Positions 1 to 14,000 of a stretch of DNA of 64,000 nt are shown here, in pieces. The stretch is from assembly GCF_047511655.1 (NCBI RefSeq), contig NC_133391.1:124628384-124692383 (forward strand). Reading direction: 5' to 3'. Every line of letters starts with the position of its first letter. Position 1 is the stretch's first letter. Source of the stretch: Castor canadensis (taxonomy: Eukaryota > Chordata > Mammalia > Rodentia > Castoridae). The notes under the pieces are model-generated. The model made no database searches and was not told where the DNA came from. It was given only the letters and a program-made list of their open reading frames with translations. Made by a program: the position numbers and the translations under genes.

Positions 1-1580
1 AATGTAGTTTTTATACTAACAGCTCTCTTTTTGTTACCCTAGTTCATCAAATTACTTCTTCAAAATTACATCATAAATAGGTTTGGAACCCAACATACCT
101 GACTTGTAGTAAGTGTGCAACTTGACTGGTGGTTTAGAAGTATAGACTTGGCTTAGAAGCAGCTTGCTAACCTGATCATGAGTTCAGTAGGCTTCACAGA
201 AGGAATGGAGAACTTTCCTTAATCCAGTTAGTAAGATAAGCAAAGGTCATTAAAAGAGTAGCTGGAGTACCAGAAATGTAGGAATTCTGCATCAAATCAA
301 CAGATTGCATGTATTTTGTTTAGCTGCTTAGATGTATTTTTTTTTAAGAAGTAAAGTGCATGATATGCACACAAAGCTGAACTGTAGGAATACATGCAGA
401 TAGGGTCATGATTTTCATTCTATAACAAATCAACAACTACTAAGCATATTTGGATTTTCATGTGAATGTGTGTGGCAATAAATCCAGGAAGAATATAATT
501 ACCCTAGTTACACAACTTTTTCTCCATATTCCCCCCATCTGGGATATTTGATGTCCATTGGATTTATCACATGGTCCCTCCCAGAATTTCCTGTGTGCCT
601 TCCACTTCCTCATCATGATCACTACTTCTTGCTCTCAATTGAGATTTCTCCACAGAATTCAGAACTAATCTTCTTTTGCTGCTATGGCCACAGGCTTCTG
701 TCAAACCCAGCTCTGGCCAAGATCATGAACCACTCTTGAGTGTTCCTCAGTGTCTAATGAGGGTATTCCCTCCCCAAAGAGACTTCCAGGCTCCAGTTCT
801 TTCCAGGGCAAGGTGATTTTGACTTTGAGTGTTAAAAATTATCCTTCTGTGCAAAATACAGGCTCAAACAGATACCTCTACAGTAATTGATCTCAGTCAC
901 AACTGTACCCTAAAAGGCTTAGCTACAAGACACCCTAGATAACTCTTTTTGAGACTTGTGTTGTTACCAAGACTCTTTTCTAAAAAAGTAGATTTTTCTA
1001 TTTGAGTTCTTTCTCACTAGCCAAACACACACATTTGCTTCCTTAGGCCATAACCTAAAAGGTGCTGGCAGGACCATTTAATCTCCATAAAGGAGGATGT
1101 GTGTTTCCCATATGCTATGGAATAGAATGAAGATTTAGCTCATCTAAAAGCCATATAAATTTATTCAGATTTTTAGCCAAAATGAATAGGAATGTGAAGA
1201 AGCCTTACTTTATACTATTTAAGATTGAAGCTAAATTGGAAGGCTTTTCCTGACAGTTAATAGCCTTTTTTTCCTTTATAGCCATTTTAAGTTACCATCT
1301 ATTTTTGTTTTTCTTTGCTTGTGATGGTTAGTTGGAGAGGTAGAGTTGGAAGGAAGCAGTTATTCTTCTCAGCAGTTGTCCATGTATGGGGTGAGTGCAG
1401 AGCTGATCTTACTCAAAGGATTCATTTAAGTTTAGGGTGGCCATTAAGGCAAGCAGTGGATGCACTGAATATATGAGATCAAGCATGTAATGCACTCACT
1501 TGCAATAAATTTGTTTACTCAGAGGTATAAATCAGGCAGGGAATAAGTACGTGTTTCCAGGAATAGCAAAACTTCTCAGC
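1..1580. other. Intronic DNA with no recognised feature
   Basis: AT-rich sequence without a repeat I can name, conserved reading frame or RNA gene. The short open frame at 548-739 has no family resemblance. Confidence 0.5.
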
Positions 1581-1589
1581 AGGTGTGTC

Positions 1590-2877
1590 AATAGCTACTA
1601 TCTCCACTTCCTCACATGTCACTGTCTCTTCAATCCTCCAGTCTGGATTTCTGTTCCCAGTGCTCCATTGGATCCTATCAAGGTCACCAAGAATTTCTCT
1701 CACAAAATCCACTGTTCTCTCTGTCCTCATCTTATTTGACATTCTGGCACCATTTGGTATAACCGTCACACCTATCTTGATGCACCTTTTCTCTTGTCTT
1801 TCAAGGTCCTGTAACCCTGGAGGCCTCCTCAGTCTCCTTCACTGGATCTTTCTCTTCTACCTAAATTTAAGAGCGCCTCTGTGCTTAGTCCTTAGCTCTC
1901 TTCTATTTTGTATCTACATTTTCTTCCCAAACAAACTTACCCAGTCACAAACTTTTAAGTTCTACCTTCATGCCAATGTCTTCCAAATTTAAATTTATAG
2001 CCCTGACCTTTTCTCTGAGCTCCAGAGACGTCCAAATGGACATTAGCTTCTAATGGATATTAATGGATGCCTAAAGGAATCTTTAAGTTATTATATTCAA
2101 ACAGAGCTTTTGATTTTTGCTCTCTCATCCTCCCACCTAGACCTCTTTGTTTCATGACATTGCACCCCCATTTGGCTCAGACCAATCAAAGGAATAATTT
2201 TTGTTAATTCTTCCCTGTTTCTTATCTTTCTTGCTGCCCCTCCAGCCCTCAACTCATCTGGAAGTCCTGCTGGCCTTACTTCCAAAACAATACCTCTAAT
2301 ATAAACCACTATTACCTGAGTAACTGATTCCTCTCTTTTCTTACATATTTTAAAAACATAAATCTCATCCTGTAATGGCTTTTTACTGCATTTTAAATCA
2401 AATCTACTCTTCTCTGTGACCCAACATGGCCTCACCAGGCTGGTTGCTAACTCCCTCTGACCTTGTCTTGTCCTGCCCTCCCACCTCTCATCACACTCCA
2501 GTCTGTTGGGTTCTGGAACTCGCCAAGTTTGTTCCTGCCTCAGGGTCTTTGCCCTCACTCCTTCTGGCTGGCAGAGCATGCCAGATCTTCACATAGCTAG
2601 CTATGTCAGGTTTGACATAAAATGTCACCCCTCACAGAGGACTTTCCTGCATACCTAAATCAGCTGCCTTTTCTCTGCTCCCCAGATTTGGCATACGTAC
2701 TCTCATATTATCCTTTTATATTATTGTCATTGTACAGATAACACTTGTGTTTTCTTACTTGCCTGCTATCTCTTCTAGCAGATATAAATTGGGTAAATCA
2801 ACCTGTTTTATTTCCTGGGGTATTCACCAGGGCCAGGTACTTAATAGGTGCTGAATAAATCTTTGGTGAATGAATAG
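1590..2877 (+). repeat. L2 LINE, long 3' portion
   Basis: About 1.3 kb resembling the 3' half of L2. First comes a decayed reverse-transcriptase region (AAGGTCACCAA followed by TCTCTGTCCTCATCTTATTTGAC, then GCCCTGACC...CTGAGCTCCAGA). Next is the CCTCAGGGTCTTTGCC block near 2540. It ends in the L2 3' signature TAGGTGCTGAATAAAT near 2850 with TGAATGAA-type repeats. Open frames on either strand here are remnants or shadows of this element, not genes. Confidence 0.8.
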
Positions 2878-3084
2878 TTGTAGCTCAGAATTAGACATGG
2901 AGTTGAGGAAGAGATTGGAGTAACCTCCAATCTTCAATGTGTCTAAATGCAAAGAGGCATAAAGCTTTGAATGTGTATGTGAACTTGGTCTTGAAGCCTG
3001 GGTCTCTTGTAGGTACATACATTCATCTATGGAAGAAAAAAAATTAGATAATGAACTTCATGTTTAGTTCTTATCCTGACACTA

Positions 3085-3235
3085 GGGCAGGAAATTGGTT
3101 GTCCATTAGACGCTTCTGGTGAGCTTGGGCTCCACCCCCAGAGATGCTGATGTAATTGATATGGGCTGCCTCCTGAGCAACTAGAGTTTTAAATTCCAAG
3201 TGACTCTAATATGAATCCAGTGTTCTTAATTGTTT
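3085..3235 (+). repeat. MER5-type hAT DNA transposon fragment
   Basis: Contains the diagnostic stretch CCACCCCCAGAGATGCTGAT followed by a T-A-rich AATTGATATGGG block, as in MER5A-like non-autonomous hAT-Charlie elements. The terminal repeats are decayed. Confidence 0.55.
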
Positions 3236-4065
3236 GTTTTCTTATTTATTATAAGTTTCCTTCAGCATATATAAAATACATGAGGGTGAACCATGTCAGC
3301 TTTATTTCCTGGAGTATCCAGAATGCCTGATCTAGGGGACCTCAGGAAATATGCTTTCCAGATCCCATGGAATCTGGAAAACAGAACCAAATGTGTGAAA
3401 ACCACTCATTATAGTTTACAAGCTTCTTATTTATTACTATAGCTGAGGTTAAGAAGTACTAACTCATCCTGTCTGAATTTCAGTATTACCAACCACATCA
3501 ATCTCTTCAAAGTTGAGAAGGCTTGGTGTAGCCAGGCAATAAAATAGGTTGGTGACATGTCAGAAATAATGAGCACAAATCTGAACGCAGGGTGAGACTG
3601 AAGGGACTACCTATATGGTCCAATAGAGAAATGTTATGGTTGTCCCCTGGACCATATCAGCAGATGAAAGAGTTCTCAGGGATGGTAGCTAGAGGATAGT
3701 AGGGAGGAGGGAAGATTAACTGGTATGAGTGGTGCCATGAGAAATGGAGGCACAACTGTGGGAGTCCAGACTTCAACCAGTGTGTACAGATGGATGGAGC
3801 TGTGGGCAGAGCGGGCCAGAGACTCAAGTACCAAGAAGAGTATTAAAGAGGGAAGTCTGGCAACATCAGGGCTTCAGGCTGAAGCACAGGCTGACAACAG
3901 TGCTGTAGGAAAAGGCCCCAGTTACCCAAATCTACTCGAACAAAATGGCCTATCTATGGGGTATATGTGTGTGTGAGGGAATGTAGGATACCAGACTCCC
4001 CAAAGAATGAGGAACACAAGAAAGACATTTTTCCTGGGCACTAAATTTAAGGATAGCTTCCAGAG

Positions 4066-4142
4066 GGCAAAGAATATAGCTCAGTGGTAGAGTATGTGAT
4101 TAGCATGCACTAGGCCCTGGGTCCAATCCCCAGCATCCTTTT
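4066..4142 (+). repeat. ID-like tRNA-derived SINE
   Basis: Reads ATATAGCTCAGTGGTAGAGT (A box) through GGGTCCAATCCCCAGCA (B box), the ID family pattern derived from a tRNA-Ala-like gene. It is diverged and has no long A tail. It is not a functional tRNA gene because the body does not fold as a complete cloverleaf. Confidence 0.85.
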
Positions 4143-4149
4143 CCAAACA

Positions 4150-6160
4150 AGAGTAGCCCCAGGAAATGAAGAATTTAGAGAAACTCTGTTCAGTATTTAT
4201 AGTTGTATTTGAGAAGCTTATGCTTTTACTTTCTTTATGAAGTAGACAAGATCACCATTCTTTTTACTTGTTTTTAAATGGAAATGGCCTTCCAAATAGC
4301 TAAAAAAGCAAACATAGATGCTCCTACATTCAACTTCCTGAAACAAAAGGTTATTATTTTGACACTTGAAAAGGTATTTACACAATTTCTCCTAAGAATA
4401 AACTCTCTTTATGAAGTGCACTGTGCCTCTCTATGCTTTGCCTATTAAGCCTCATTGCGCCAGGAGCTCTTTCTGTTTGGGTTTATGAAAACAGACACTG
4501 AGCTGATACAACCCAGGTACGGTTCCAGGGAAAAAAGGATATTGCAACAAATTATGGCAGTGCTTGCACTGTTTAGGAAAATATTTAAACCATGATAACA
4601 TTAAGGCATTGCTCAGCTCTTCCCATATATGGCTTTGGCTCAGTTTTTATCACCTAAATTAGTCCAAACTTTAAGTATAAATCTACCTTTGGTGAGCTTT
4701 TTCTTTTAATTTTTCTGAACAACAATAAGCATGCCAAAAAGATTTATAAAACAAAAATTTTTAAGAGCTAAGATTCTTTCTAAAAATGGCACTTACTGAT
4801 AAGCAACAAGCAATTTTCACCATTTAGTTGTATGAGTGTATGCACATCAGGACAAAAGAAAAAACCCTAGCAGGTAGAAAGCTAAAAGATAGAGAAGGAG
4901 GTGAATTTTCAAAATGATGAAAAATTTTAACACTGTCCAAACATGTTAATATCTCTGCTACTCCAGTGTTATTAATAATGGAGTTTTCTAAATTCCCTAA
5001 ACTCTCTATGTAGCTTGAAGAATGAGATTATCTCTAATTCTTGCCTAGTAACACACACACTCACTCAAAAACATGTGAGGATTAGTCACCACACACATGC
5101 ACAAACAAGAGTATTGTTTTCAGGATCTTCAAATTTTTATCTTCAGATTCCCAGAACCACATATTGAAAACCACAGTACCTAACATGTAGAAGAGTGCAT
5201 AATAAGTAGGACTGAACAATGAATGAATGAATGAACAAGTCAACAAGGAGTGTGTTTCTAGACTCTGGCCTGAAGTGACTGTGACCCCTGTTGAATGAAG
5301 TGCTGGAGCTGGATTAGAAAATGACAGAGTAGTCCTACCAACCACCTCACTTGAGCAATGACAGATTCCTCAGGGGCAGAGTTTTATTTTTTGATCAATG
5401 TGTAAATTGATGACTGTCTCCAATGAAGTTGTTCTTCACCACAGATTTTTTTTTTAAATTAAAAGAATGAGTATTTTTCTTTCTATAATAGCTTTTAAAT
5501 TTCCCTGGAAGCCTTTCTTATGGGATTTTCTAGTATTGCAGAGAATCAGGGTGTATGGTTATATCTTCTCTGACCAGTATTGTTCTGCAGGAGATAGTCC
5601 TTTGGCAACCGTTTTTCCATTGCTGGTGGTATTGAGGGTTTGTAATATCTACTGTGGAAGCTGAAAGGGAGAGCCTCCCTCCCTACTCCCTGAAGCCAGG
5701 ATGCTACACACGAATAGCTGGGCAATCCTGCCAGAGCATTGAGTCTGGAGTGTGTGGACCAAGGAGAGGCAATGGTTAGGACTTATTAGAAGCAGCAGTG
5801 TTTATCAGTGGCATTGGATAGTGATGACATCCCAGTCTTGTGATTCTGTTATAGAGCGTGTATAGGCTCCTTTGTTCATGTCTATTTTCCAAACCCTTTT
5901 CTCCTGTTACCCCATTTCCCATTTAATTGTAGGATCCTCCCATAATTTTCTAATAAGTCCTCCTTAAATACTCCTATTTACCCAAGATATATAGAGCCAG
6001 CTACTCATGCTTGCAAAAGACACTAATTGACACTTCTCCTTAATTATTGATCATTAACAGAGCTAAGCCTATTCCTGGCAGTTGTATATAGAATGAAGAG
6101 AAAAGCAAAAAGTTATAAATTGTTTAAAAATTAGAACTACATTCAGACATCATTTATTTT
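4150..6160. other. Intronic DNA, mostly unrecognised, with a short (AATG)n run
   Basis: No gene or confident repeat apart from an old L2/MIR-like 3' end near 5150-5245 that finishes in four AATG units (about 5219-5236). Open frames at 5082-5345 and 5467-5664 have no family resemblance. Confidence 0.45.
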
Positions 6161-6164
6161 CTTC

Positions 6165-6375
6165 CAGTAACAGCATAGTGGAAAGTCTGGTGGATTTTGA
6201 GTCAGGAGTTATATGCATGGAAGCACTGACTCCATTTAATGACAAGGTGACCTTGGGCAAGACACTTAATTTATATGAGCCTACTTTTCCTCACCTATAA
6301 CACAAGAATAAAAATATCACACAGGTATGTTCCAAGGACAATGTGAAATTATTTTTATCATGAAAGCACTTTTAA
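6165..6375 (+). repeat. MIR SINE
   Basis: Shows the MIR core in order: AGTCAGGAGTT, then GTGACCTTGGGCAAG, then CCTCACCTATAACA and a trailing AATGTGAAAT block. It is an old, diverged mammalian-wide SINE. Confidence 0.8.
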
Positions 6376-6710
6376 ATCTTGAAGCTATTTTTATCTTTCC
6401 AGGCCAACAAACTCTCTTCTATGCAATCCCATTTTGTACATCATCCACATCCATTATACATTTCTCAGTCCTTTTTTTCAGCTAGAATCTGGGAAGTGAA
6501 ATTCTTCTGGCTTCAAATTCAAGTTTGAAAATGATCTTAGATTATTACTTCCAGTATAAACAATAAAGACAACTATGTTGAAAAGATGAGCAGATAACTC
6601 CCTTGTTTTTAGTTGAAAAACTAAGTTTATATTTTACCCAACTTACTTTACTCTCTTACTGATAGAAACACACATATAGAAAAAGGGGTTGTGTTCAAAT
6701 CTCAGTTCTT

Positions 6711-6815
6711 GGAGCTGGGGGTGTAGCTCAGTGGAAGAGTATAGAGTGTGCGCTCAGCAAATGTGAAGCTCTGGGTTTGTTCCCTAGCACCAAAAATAAA
6801 AGCAATACCAAAACC
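6711..6815 (+). repeat. ID-like tRNA-derived SINE
   Basis: GGAGCTGGGGGTGTAGCTCA starts the element, CTCTGGGTTTGTTCCCTAGCA is the B-box end, and an A-rich tail with ACC interruptions follows. Confidence 0.85.
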
Positions 6816-7274
6816 AAAATTTAGCTTCTTTGCCTGATGATTTTTCAAAGTTTCCATCCAAAGTGGCTTCTACCTAAAATTAATGTGGTTGAAACATGTC
6901 CTGGTTTGGTAATGTCACTTGGTATAGAATTATTATTGGAGGCTCTTAAGTGGCCATCAATGGAAGTTTTCTGGTCATACGGTGCCTGCACAGCTAAAGG
7001 GAGGCTTTATGAAAACTGAGGCAGAGATACAGAGAATGGGAAGTAGCACAATGCTGACAAAACAAGGCCTCCACAACTGCGTCATCTTAGATGATGTCAG
7101 GTAAATGTTTCTGACTGGTTTCAGCAGAGGGTAGGGAAAAAGAGGTGGAAAGGAAAATGGCCCTACACGAGGCTTCTTTCCATTGCCCCACTCTGGGAAC
7201 ATCCCTTGAGGAAAGTGGAAGGGAGACATCCCTTTGGAGGGACTATGCTTGCTTAAGTGGATCCTTTGTCTAGG

Positions 7275-7458
7275 CCGGTGGTTCTCAAAGCTGTCTGCAA
7301 GTTGGAATCACCTGAGGATATTTAAAGAATTGTGGAGTCCAGGCCATGTACCAGATCAAGCCAGTTAAAGTCTATGAAGTTGGAACCCAGGTACTAACAT
7401 TTTTTGAAGCTTTTCCGGTGATTCCAACAGGCATCACAAGTTTGGGAATCACTAGTCT
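7275..7458 (+). repeat. MER5-type hAT DNA transposon, near full length
   Basis: Starts CCGGTGGTTCTCAAAG and ends AGTTTGGGAATCACTAG, which are degenerate inverted termini of the MER5/Charlie type. The internal GGAATCACCTGAGGA and GTGATTCCAACAG blocks match the family. Confidence 0.75.
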
Positions 7459-7947
7459 ATCTTTTGATACCCTGTTTATGATAGTAAAGCCCATGAATTG
7501 AAACCATCAAAATCTGAGAGTTTCTTTATCCCCATTCTTCTACCCAGTCCTGGTTCTCTTGAACCTTGAGTCTGACAACACAGTCAAGATACAGTATTAA
7601 TTTTGTGCATAAACTGTGTTGTTTTGAAAACATCTCTAATCACTTTTATAACAGAAAAATACTTGCCTTTCTAGTGGAATAGCCTTTATGAGTGGTTCAT
7701 CATTTCTCTAAGGCATTCTTTCTGAAATGAAATACTCTGTTCTTGGTATCAGACTTCAGAGGAATTATTTTAGAGCACTTGAGATAATTCTTTTTAGAAA
7801 GTTACTAAAATGGCCAAATATTACATTTTTCTTATCAAAATATAATCTCCCAAATTATTTTTTATCATTTTATGTACATTTCTCTTGCTCTGGATTATAA
7901 TGAAAGTGTTATTAATGCCTCAATATTTTTGGCTAAGAATTACTGAA

Positions 7948-8150
7948 ATAATAATAGTTAGCACTTACTGAATGCATATACGTTTGATGTTTTGCTTAGT
8001 ACCTTATCTACATTACATCATTTAATTCTTATGACTGAAGTTGATGCTGTTATTACCCTTCCTTTTTTAGGGGTGGAAACTGAGACTTGCAGGAAATAAT
8101 TCTCTGAGGTTATACATGTATTATACAACTGTTCTGTCATTTACTTCCTA
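7948..8150 (-). repeat. MIR SINE (antisense)
   Basis: The plus strand reads AGCACTTACTGAATGC, then CATTTAATTCTTATGA, then GGGGTGGAAACTGAGACTTG, the reverse-complement order of MIR. Confidence 0.75.
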
Positions 8151-8576
8151 GAAACATGCATGAGTGAATAGAAATTTATTGAGCAGTTGTGTGCCTAAAT
8201 ATGTCCTAATCATGTACACTCATGTCTCTATTTTATCTTTATATCTACCAACACACCAAGCAAAAATATGACAGGATGCTCTTGGGAAGGAAAACAAGTC
8301 AAGAGCTTTCTCTCCTGATTCTCTGGACTCCTGACTTCCTCACTCCTGCTTCCTTTCTCACTATTCTCACCAATGAAATGAGGGCAGGTCTACTAGGACC
8401 CAGAATACACACTGAGGGAGAAATGCCTTCTCCATTTTCCCACTATCTTTTTTAATCTTCAGTCTCCAGGAAGAAGAAGTCTAAGGCTAGGACATTTTGG
8501 TAAGTAACCCAGAGAAGAAGCAAAGCAGCAGATTTTTGCATGATTGCTGCCTAACACATACAAAAGCTAAAACTCA

Positions 8577-8678
8577 GGGGTTGAGGGTGTAGCTCAGCAA
8601 TAAAGCTCTTGCTTAGCATTGGTGAGGCCCTTGGTTTGATCTCCAGCACTGACAAAACCAAAAACAAAACAAAAAACT
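8577..8678 (+). repeat. ID-like tRNA-derived SINE
   Basis: GGGTTGAGGGTGTAGCTCAG (A-box side) to GGTTTGATCTCCAGCACTGA (B-box side), then an A-rich tail with CAAAA units. Moderately diverged. Confidence 0.85.
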
Positions 8679-9225
8679 TTACATATATAAGCATAATTAT
8701 TTTTGAGATTTTCCACAGATCTATTCAACACTAATATTTAAGGCTTGACATAGGTGACTAGATTTTTCCCCTTAATATTTAATACAAAATAATTAGAAAG
8801 AAGTGTGTAGAAAGAAGAAAACAAGTCACTTATCTAGTAAACAAAAACTGAAAAGAGATTTTGGTATGTATATCCTTAATACATATAGATATATGTATTT
8901 ATTTTGTTTAAAAATGAGGTCTGCTTTATAATGTGCTGTTTCATTTAAAGTCCTTTTAAATGTTGCATGGTATTTGAGCACCTGTGTATATTATTACTTG
9001 TTTAATTAATCCTCCACTGGATATTTAGATCATACTTCATTTTTCACTGTTCTAAGCAATACTGTAATGTACATACAAAAATTTGCAGCCTAAAAGAAAC
9101 AAATGGTAAAACTACAACTCAAAGTGGTAGAAAAATTGATCAAAATTACTCAGTTGAAAAGTTTGGTAGAAACTTTAAATGGGGTCTTCAGAAGACCTCT
9201 TTCCTCTACTATTGTGTTTTCTAGT

Positions 9226-9400
9226 TCCCACTGCAGGTTCTCAAATCACCTGCAGGTATATATAATCTTTTAAATATCATGTCCTATACTCACTTCAAGA
9301 CATTCAGATTTAATTGATCTGGGGTGGGGCTCAGGTATCATTATTTTTAAAACCTCTCCTGAGAGCCATAATCTGCAGCAGGGTTAAGAGCTACTGCTCT
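9226..9400 (+). repeat. MER5-type hAT DNA transposon
   Basis: GCAGGTTCTCAAATCACCTG at the start, an internal GATCTGGGGTGGGGCTCAGG block, and GGGTTAAGAGCTACTGCTCT at the end match the MER5A pattern. Confidence 0.7.
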
Positions 9401-10479
9401 ATACCAGGCAGCTGCTGAAATCAAGACCTCTCAGGGAGGCATCCTGGGATACTATCAGCATTAGTTTTTGCAGGTTAAAGTAAGACCTGGATAATAGAGC
9501 CACTCAAACCATCCTACAATTACTGTTTCTTGAGCTAACAGGACCGGAGTATATCACTCTGGTGTCTTCTTAGTCCATTTTCATGGGTTATTTCATCTTG
9601 AAAGCTGGAGAAGTGCATATTCTTGTAACCACTCAGGTTGTAGATAGTTTTGAATGTTTGCCTTAGAGCTGGTATAGGGGAAAGGCTGGAGGGCAAATGA
9701 GGAGCTTCAATTTAAGGGAAATCAGCATGTCTCAGGCTTTTCCCACTTGTACTCAAAGTTACAAAGCCTTCAGTATTAATCCTCAGCTCTCAACTCATCC
9801 CACCTCCCTGGCTGCAGCCAGCCTCTTCAGGCATCTCCTAGAACCCTACTGGTAGGTGTCTAATTGAGGCCATTACTTGCTCACTGCCACCGTAAGCTGG
9901 CTTGCAAATCTGCAGCCTCAGACCCCAGTTGCCCCACAGAGGTGTCAATCAGTCTAGAACTTGGTGATCACTGCCATTGCCCCTTTCAGGCTGCAGTGGA
10001 CTTGGAAATGGATTGTGCTTTGGGGCTAGGGAAAGTAGAGCTCTCTCATTGTTTTTCTGGGCCAGAGAGTTCAGTAGAAAATGACTGCCATGACTTCCAT
10101 TTATTTGGAGAAGTAACTGGAGGCAAAACTCTAGGATATAGTGATTCAATCTTCAATTCAAACCCATACATACATACCCCTCCAGAGCTTCAGGCTGTAC
10201 CCAGAGCACCACTCTCTTAGAAACTATAGTGAAGTGCTCAGATGATTTCATCTCCCTTGTGGTGGACTTGCCTCTGGGAATTCCCTGCTGTCCTTCCTGT
10301 GATCAGAATCCTTCAGATCTGCATAATGCCTCAGAACAACAACTGAAGGCAAATGAAGTAAGAAAAATGAAGGAGATAGGTACCTGTCTACAAGAGAGAG
10401 AATAAACTGCTTGGTCTCAGCTCAGAAATTCCTTAAAGGCAATTAGTAGAATAATAGGAAAGAGTCCTGCAGAGTAGTA

Positions 10480-10680
10480 GGCAAGGCCTTAGGCTGGATG
10501 GACATCAGGGGCCCTGGGTCCTTATCCCAACTCTCATTCCAGGATGCCAGTCTGTGTGGGTGGCTAAAGGTAAATTTCCTCACCTCTCAGAGCTTTCATA
10601 TGTAAAATGGGAGGGAAGATTCTTGGTTCATAGAGGCCTAGAAGCATAAATACCTGTGGAAGCACTTTGCTCTTAGTCAG
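10480..10680 (+). repeat. MIR SINE
   Basis: A GGCCCTGGGTCC block, TTTCCTCACCTCTCAGAGC and ATATGTAAAATGGGAGG are in the MIR order. Old and diverged. Confidence 0.7.
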
Positions 10681-11049
10681 TAAAGAGTTAAGTGTGCCTC
10701 TCAGGATTCTCCAGGGCTCCAAGAATTCAAAGAACTTTGCCCAGTATCCAATTTAGCTCTATGGTTGTGGCCCAAACAATCCCTGCAGTGGTCAGGAGAG
10801 CAACAGGACTTCTTGAGAAACTTGGGAAGGAATACGAGACCAATAGCTTTTCTCTCAATTGTCCACTTGAGTCAGCTAGCTGAACTGAGGTGGAAATACT
10901 CCCAGATCAAGGGCGTTGTCCCTTTTCTGTTTTTTTTTTTTTCTTTTATGCTACCCCATTTCTATCTCCTTCACCAGAATCTGCATCCATGGATATGCCT
11001 GGGGACACCTCATTTATCCCTGAAGAACAGGGCAGTAGAAGTGTGTGAG

Positions 11050-14000
11050 AGATATATCCAGAAATAGGAAGAAGACAGTTTGGGGTTGAATGGTGTCTGT
11101 TTATCACCAAAGCCCTAGAATAGACTCAGCCTTGGTGGTGGCATGGAGTAATGTGGGAAACATTAACAAACATACCAACAGTGAGCCTTTTCAAGCCCTG
11201 GCTCTGCTGCACAGAGTTGGAGAGGAAGACCTTTTCCCACTTCAGGATGGGCCAGCACAACTCTGCCACCACAGGGTTGCTTTTAGAGTGCCTCAAGACA
11301 GTGCCATCACCTGGATTTGCCAAGATTATGGCATGGAAGCTGAGCCAAGGGGTCATGTGGGCAGTGAGCACAGACAGCAAAGCTGAGCAGGACAGGGAGA
11401 ACAGGGCTAGAAGTTGCTGTATGGTGCCTGTGGTTGCAGATGATCATGGAATTTTTAAAGAACCCCTAAAGCATAGGAGCTGGGAACTCTATTGACCTAA
11501 AACAACCCTCAGAAGATATGACTGTATTAGAAATATATCACTGGTGTTTAAAATATTGATTCTGAATCATAGACATAGATGCTAAATCTATAACTAGAAG
11601 GAACTATCAAGACAAACATAAATTATTAGAGAATTCATGGATCTTAGAGTTTTCATGAACTTATAGGTCAACCATTTAATCCAGCTTTTCTCCAAATGCA
11701 CAAATTTATTTCTTCTCTAAACATTTTTCCCTCACAGATTATACCTATGCCTTTCTAACCCAAATCCCCTTCTCCCTAGTGTCATTTCACCTGATTATTT
11801 TATTGGAAGAGGGAGGGGAAAGCAGGGAGAAAAGCAAGAGATGCCCTGGGCTATGTTCATCTTGAGTCTTAGGAAAGGGACAAATGGAATATTCCTTTTC
11901 AATAAACAGAAAAAGGAAAAAAAAACTGGTCATAGAAGGAACACTGCTTAGAATTCTGCAGTAGATATGTAGAAATGGCCATAACTCTTTTGTATAGATT
12001 GGAATTTGTCAATATTTCATATATAGTATTCTCTTTCAGTTGAGTCCTACTAGCTACTAATTCATCTAAATAACAAGAAATCTGGTTAATTTTTCCCCTT
12101 AGGGCCTCATTTGGATAAAGTAAAATATGTATACCTAATATTTGGCATGCATGCAAATCTCAGACTCTTACATACTTGGCAGGTTATTTGTCTTGATCTT
12201 GATCATAATAAGATTAATGGCTCCTGTTTGACATAAGAGAATAATTTGTGAGCTATATGATAACTTAAATAATCATTGTCTTGGCAAAAGAGGGAGGTCT
12301 TTCGAACAGTTTGACTTTAGGACAAAAGTGCAAATATCATAATTTCTTTTCTTAGACTCAATTCCAGAAATGTTTCTAAGGCTAATTAATTAAGTTTGGC
12401 CTATATTAACTAATGACTTAAAGCCAAAATCTATTTCTTACCTTTTTTCTATATTTGGCGATTTTTAAAAACTGAAGTAATGGGTATTGACAAGTTTTAA
12501 TATTAAACAATGTACCATGTAAAAACAATAAAGAAATTAAGAAGGTGAACAAGGTCACAGTGACTAATGCAAACACCAAACAATAAAACATCCAGTCACT
12601 TCTCTAATTACTTATATCCAATAACCTGCAAATATTCTGAGCAAACAAGCAGATGATAATTAACCAAGGGGGACACTGAGGCCGAGGGCCAGCTAGAAGA
12701 TATTTTCTGTTAGCCAACATATAAAAATTGTGACATTTCCAACACAAATATAAATTCATGGAGTCTCTTAAGAAAAACGAATCACAAAATGGCACCCTTG
12801 GCCCATGTTTCACATGGAAATCAGCAATCGATGAAACACCTGACTCATGTGCACTGGCTAGTGATCTGAACTCACCCTCTCACCCAACCTGGGTCCATGT
12901 TGGACCTGAGTTTAAAGCCCTGGAATTACACACCGCTTCCAACCCCTCACCCTGAGCCTGGATGATTATTTTCCTTCAGCTTCATCTTTGGCAGTACCAA
13001 CTTCTTAGTCAGCACAGTTCCCCAAGGACTAATTCGGCCCTCCTTCCCCATTTTCTTTCTGTTTTTCCAGCTGAATCATTCTCTTGCCTGCCTTGTTCCC
13101 CCTCACATCCCACAGAATTTCCTTCTCAGAAGCTGGAGAATGCCTTTATCATGTGAAGCCAGCCTTTCCCAGGATGAACTGTGATGCCACTGCCTTTGGA
13201 AAGATTACACCTAAGTAGGTACCTGGACGCGATTCATGTTTTATGTGAGATCTGCAGTGAGCAGTGCCTGTACAATAATCTAATAAGAAAACTTACAGAA
13301 CAATTTAAAGACACTCTGAATCTGAACAGATTTGGTAGCTTAAAACATATTTCATCCTCAGAAAACAAAAGATTGAATCTATGAATATAAAAACAGTTGA
13401 TATGGCTTGTTTTATGGAAGGAACATTTGCTGAGTGATTTTGCACGATGGTGGATGCTGTGGCCTAAAATAATCTGAGCAGTTTCCTCATTATTCAAGCA
13501 TGGTACAGTACTCCAACAGATGCAGCCATTTAAACTCAAACTTAGGATAGTGAGAAAATGTGACTTATGGAGGAAAATATTCATGGGAGTTACTCAGTTT
13601 GAACACACAGCATTCTCTGTCAATCTTGTTCTTCCCCATAGAGTTACTCTTAGGAGAGGGGGGAATTGTGTCCTGATTCGAGCTGTGTACTGTCTGGCAG
13701 GGGTAGCTCCCCCCATGGCTGTGAACAAGAGAAGGCCTCTCAAATGTCCACAGGTGACCAACCTTTCCAAAGCTATACTCTGAGAATTGTGAGTTCTGGG
13801 GCTTTCAGCCATCTGGTGTGGTCAAGGGAACTGATCAAACTGGGGAGAGGCTTTCCACTCACCCTGAGTACCTCCCTTTTCCAGGGGGAGAGAGGGGAAC
13901 AACTGTCCTCAGCCAAACCATACATTTCCAAATCATAGTACCAGAAAGATCCTGACCATTTTTTTTTTTTTTTTTTTGCCTCATCTAGCTCACAGGGAAC

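Noticed and set aside
2097..2579. 160-codon minus-strand open frame
   Set aside because: It lies on the antisense of a clear L2 element and has no domain; chance reading.
4066..4142. Possible tRNA gene from A-box and B-box motifs (also at 6.7, 8.6, 33.8 and 54.0 kb)
   Set aside because: Repeated diverged copies with A-rich tails are SINEs; no complete cloverleaf.
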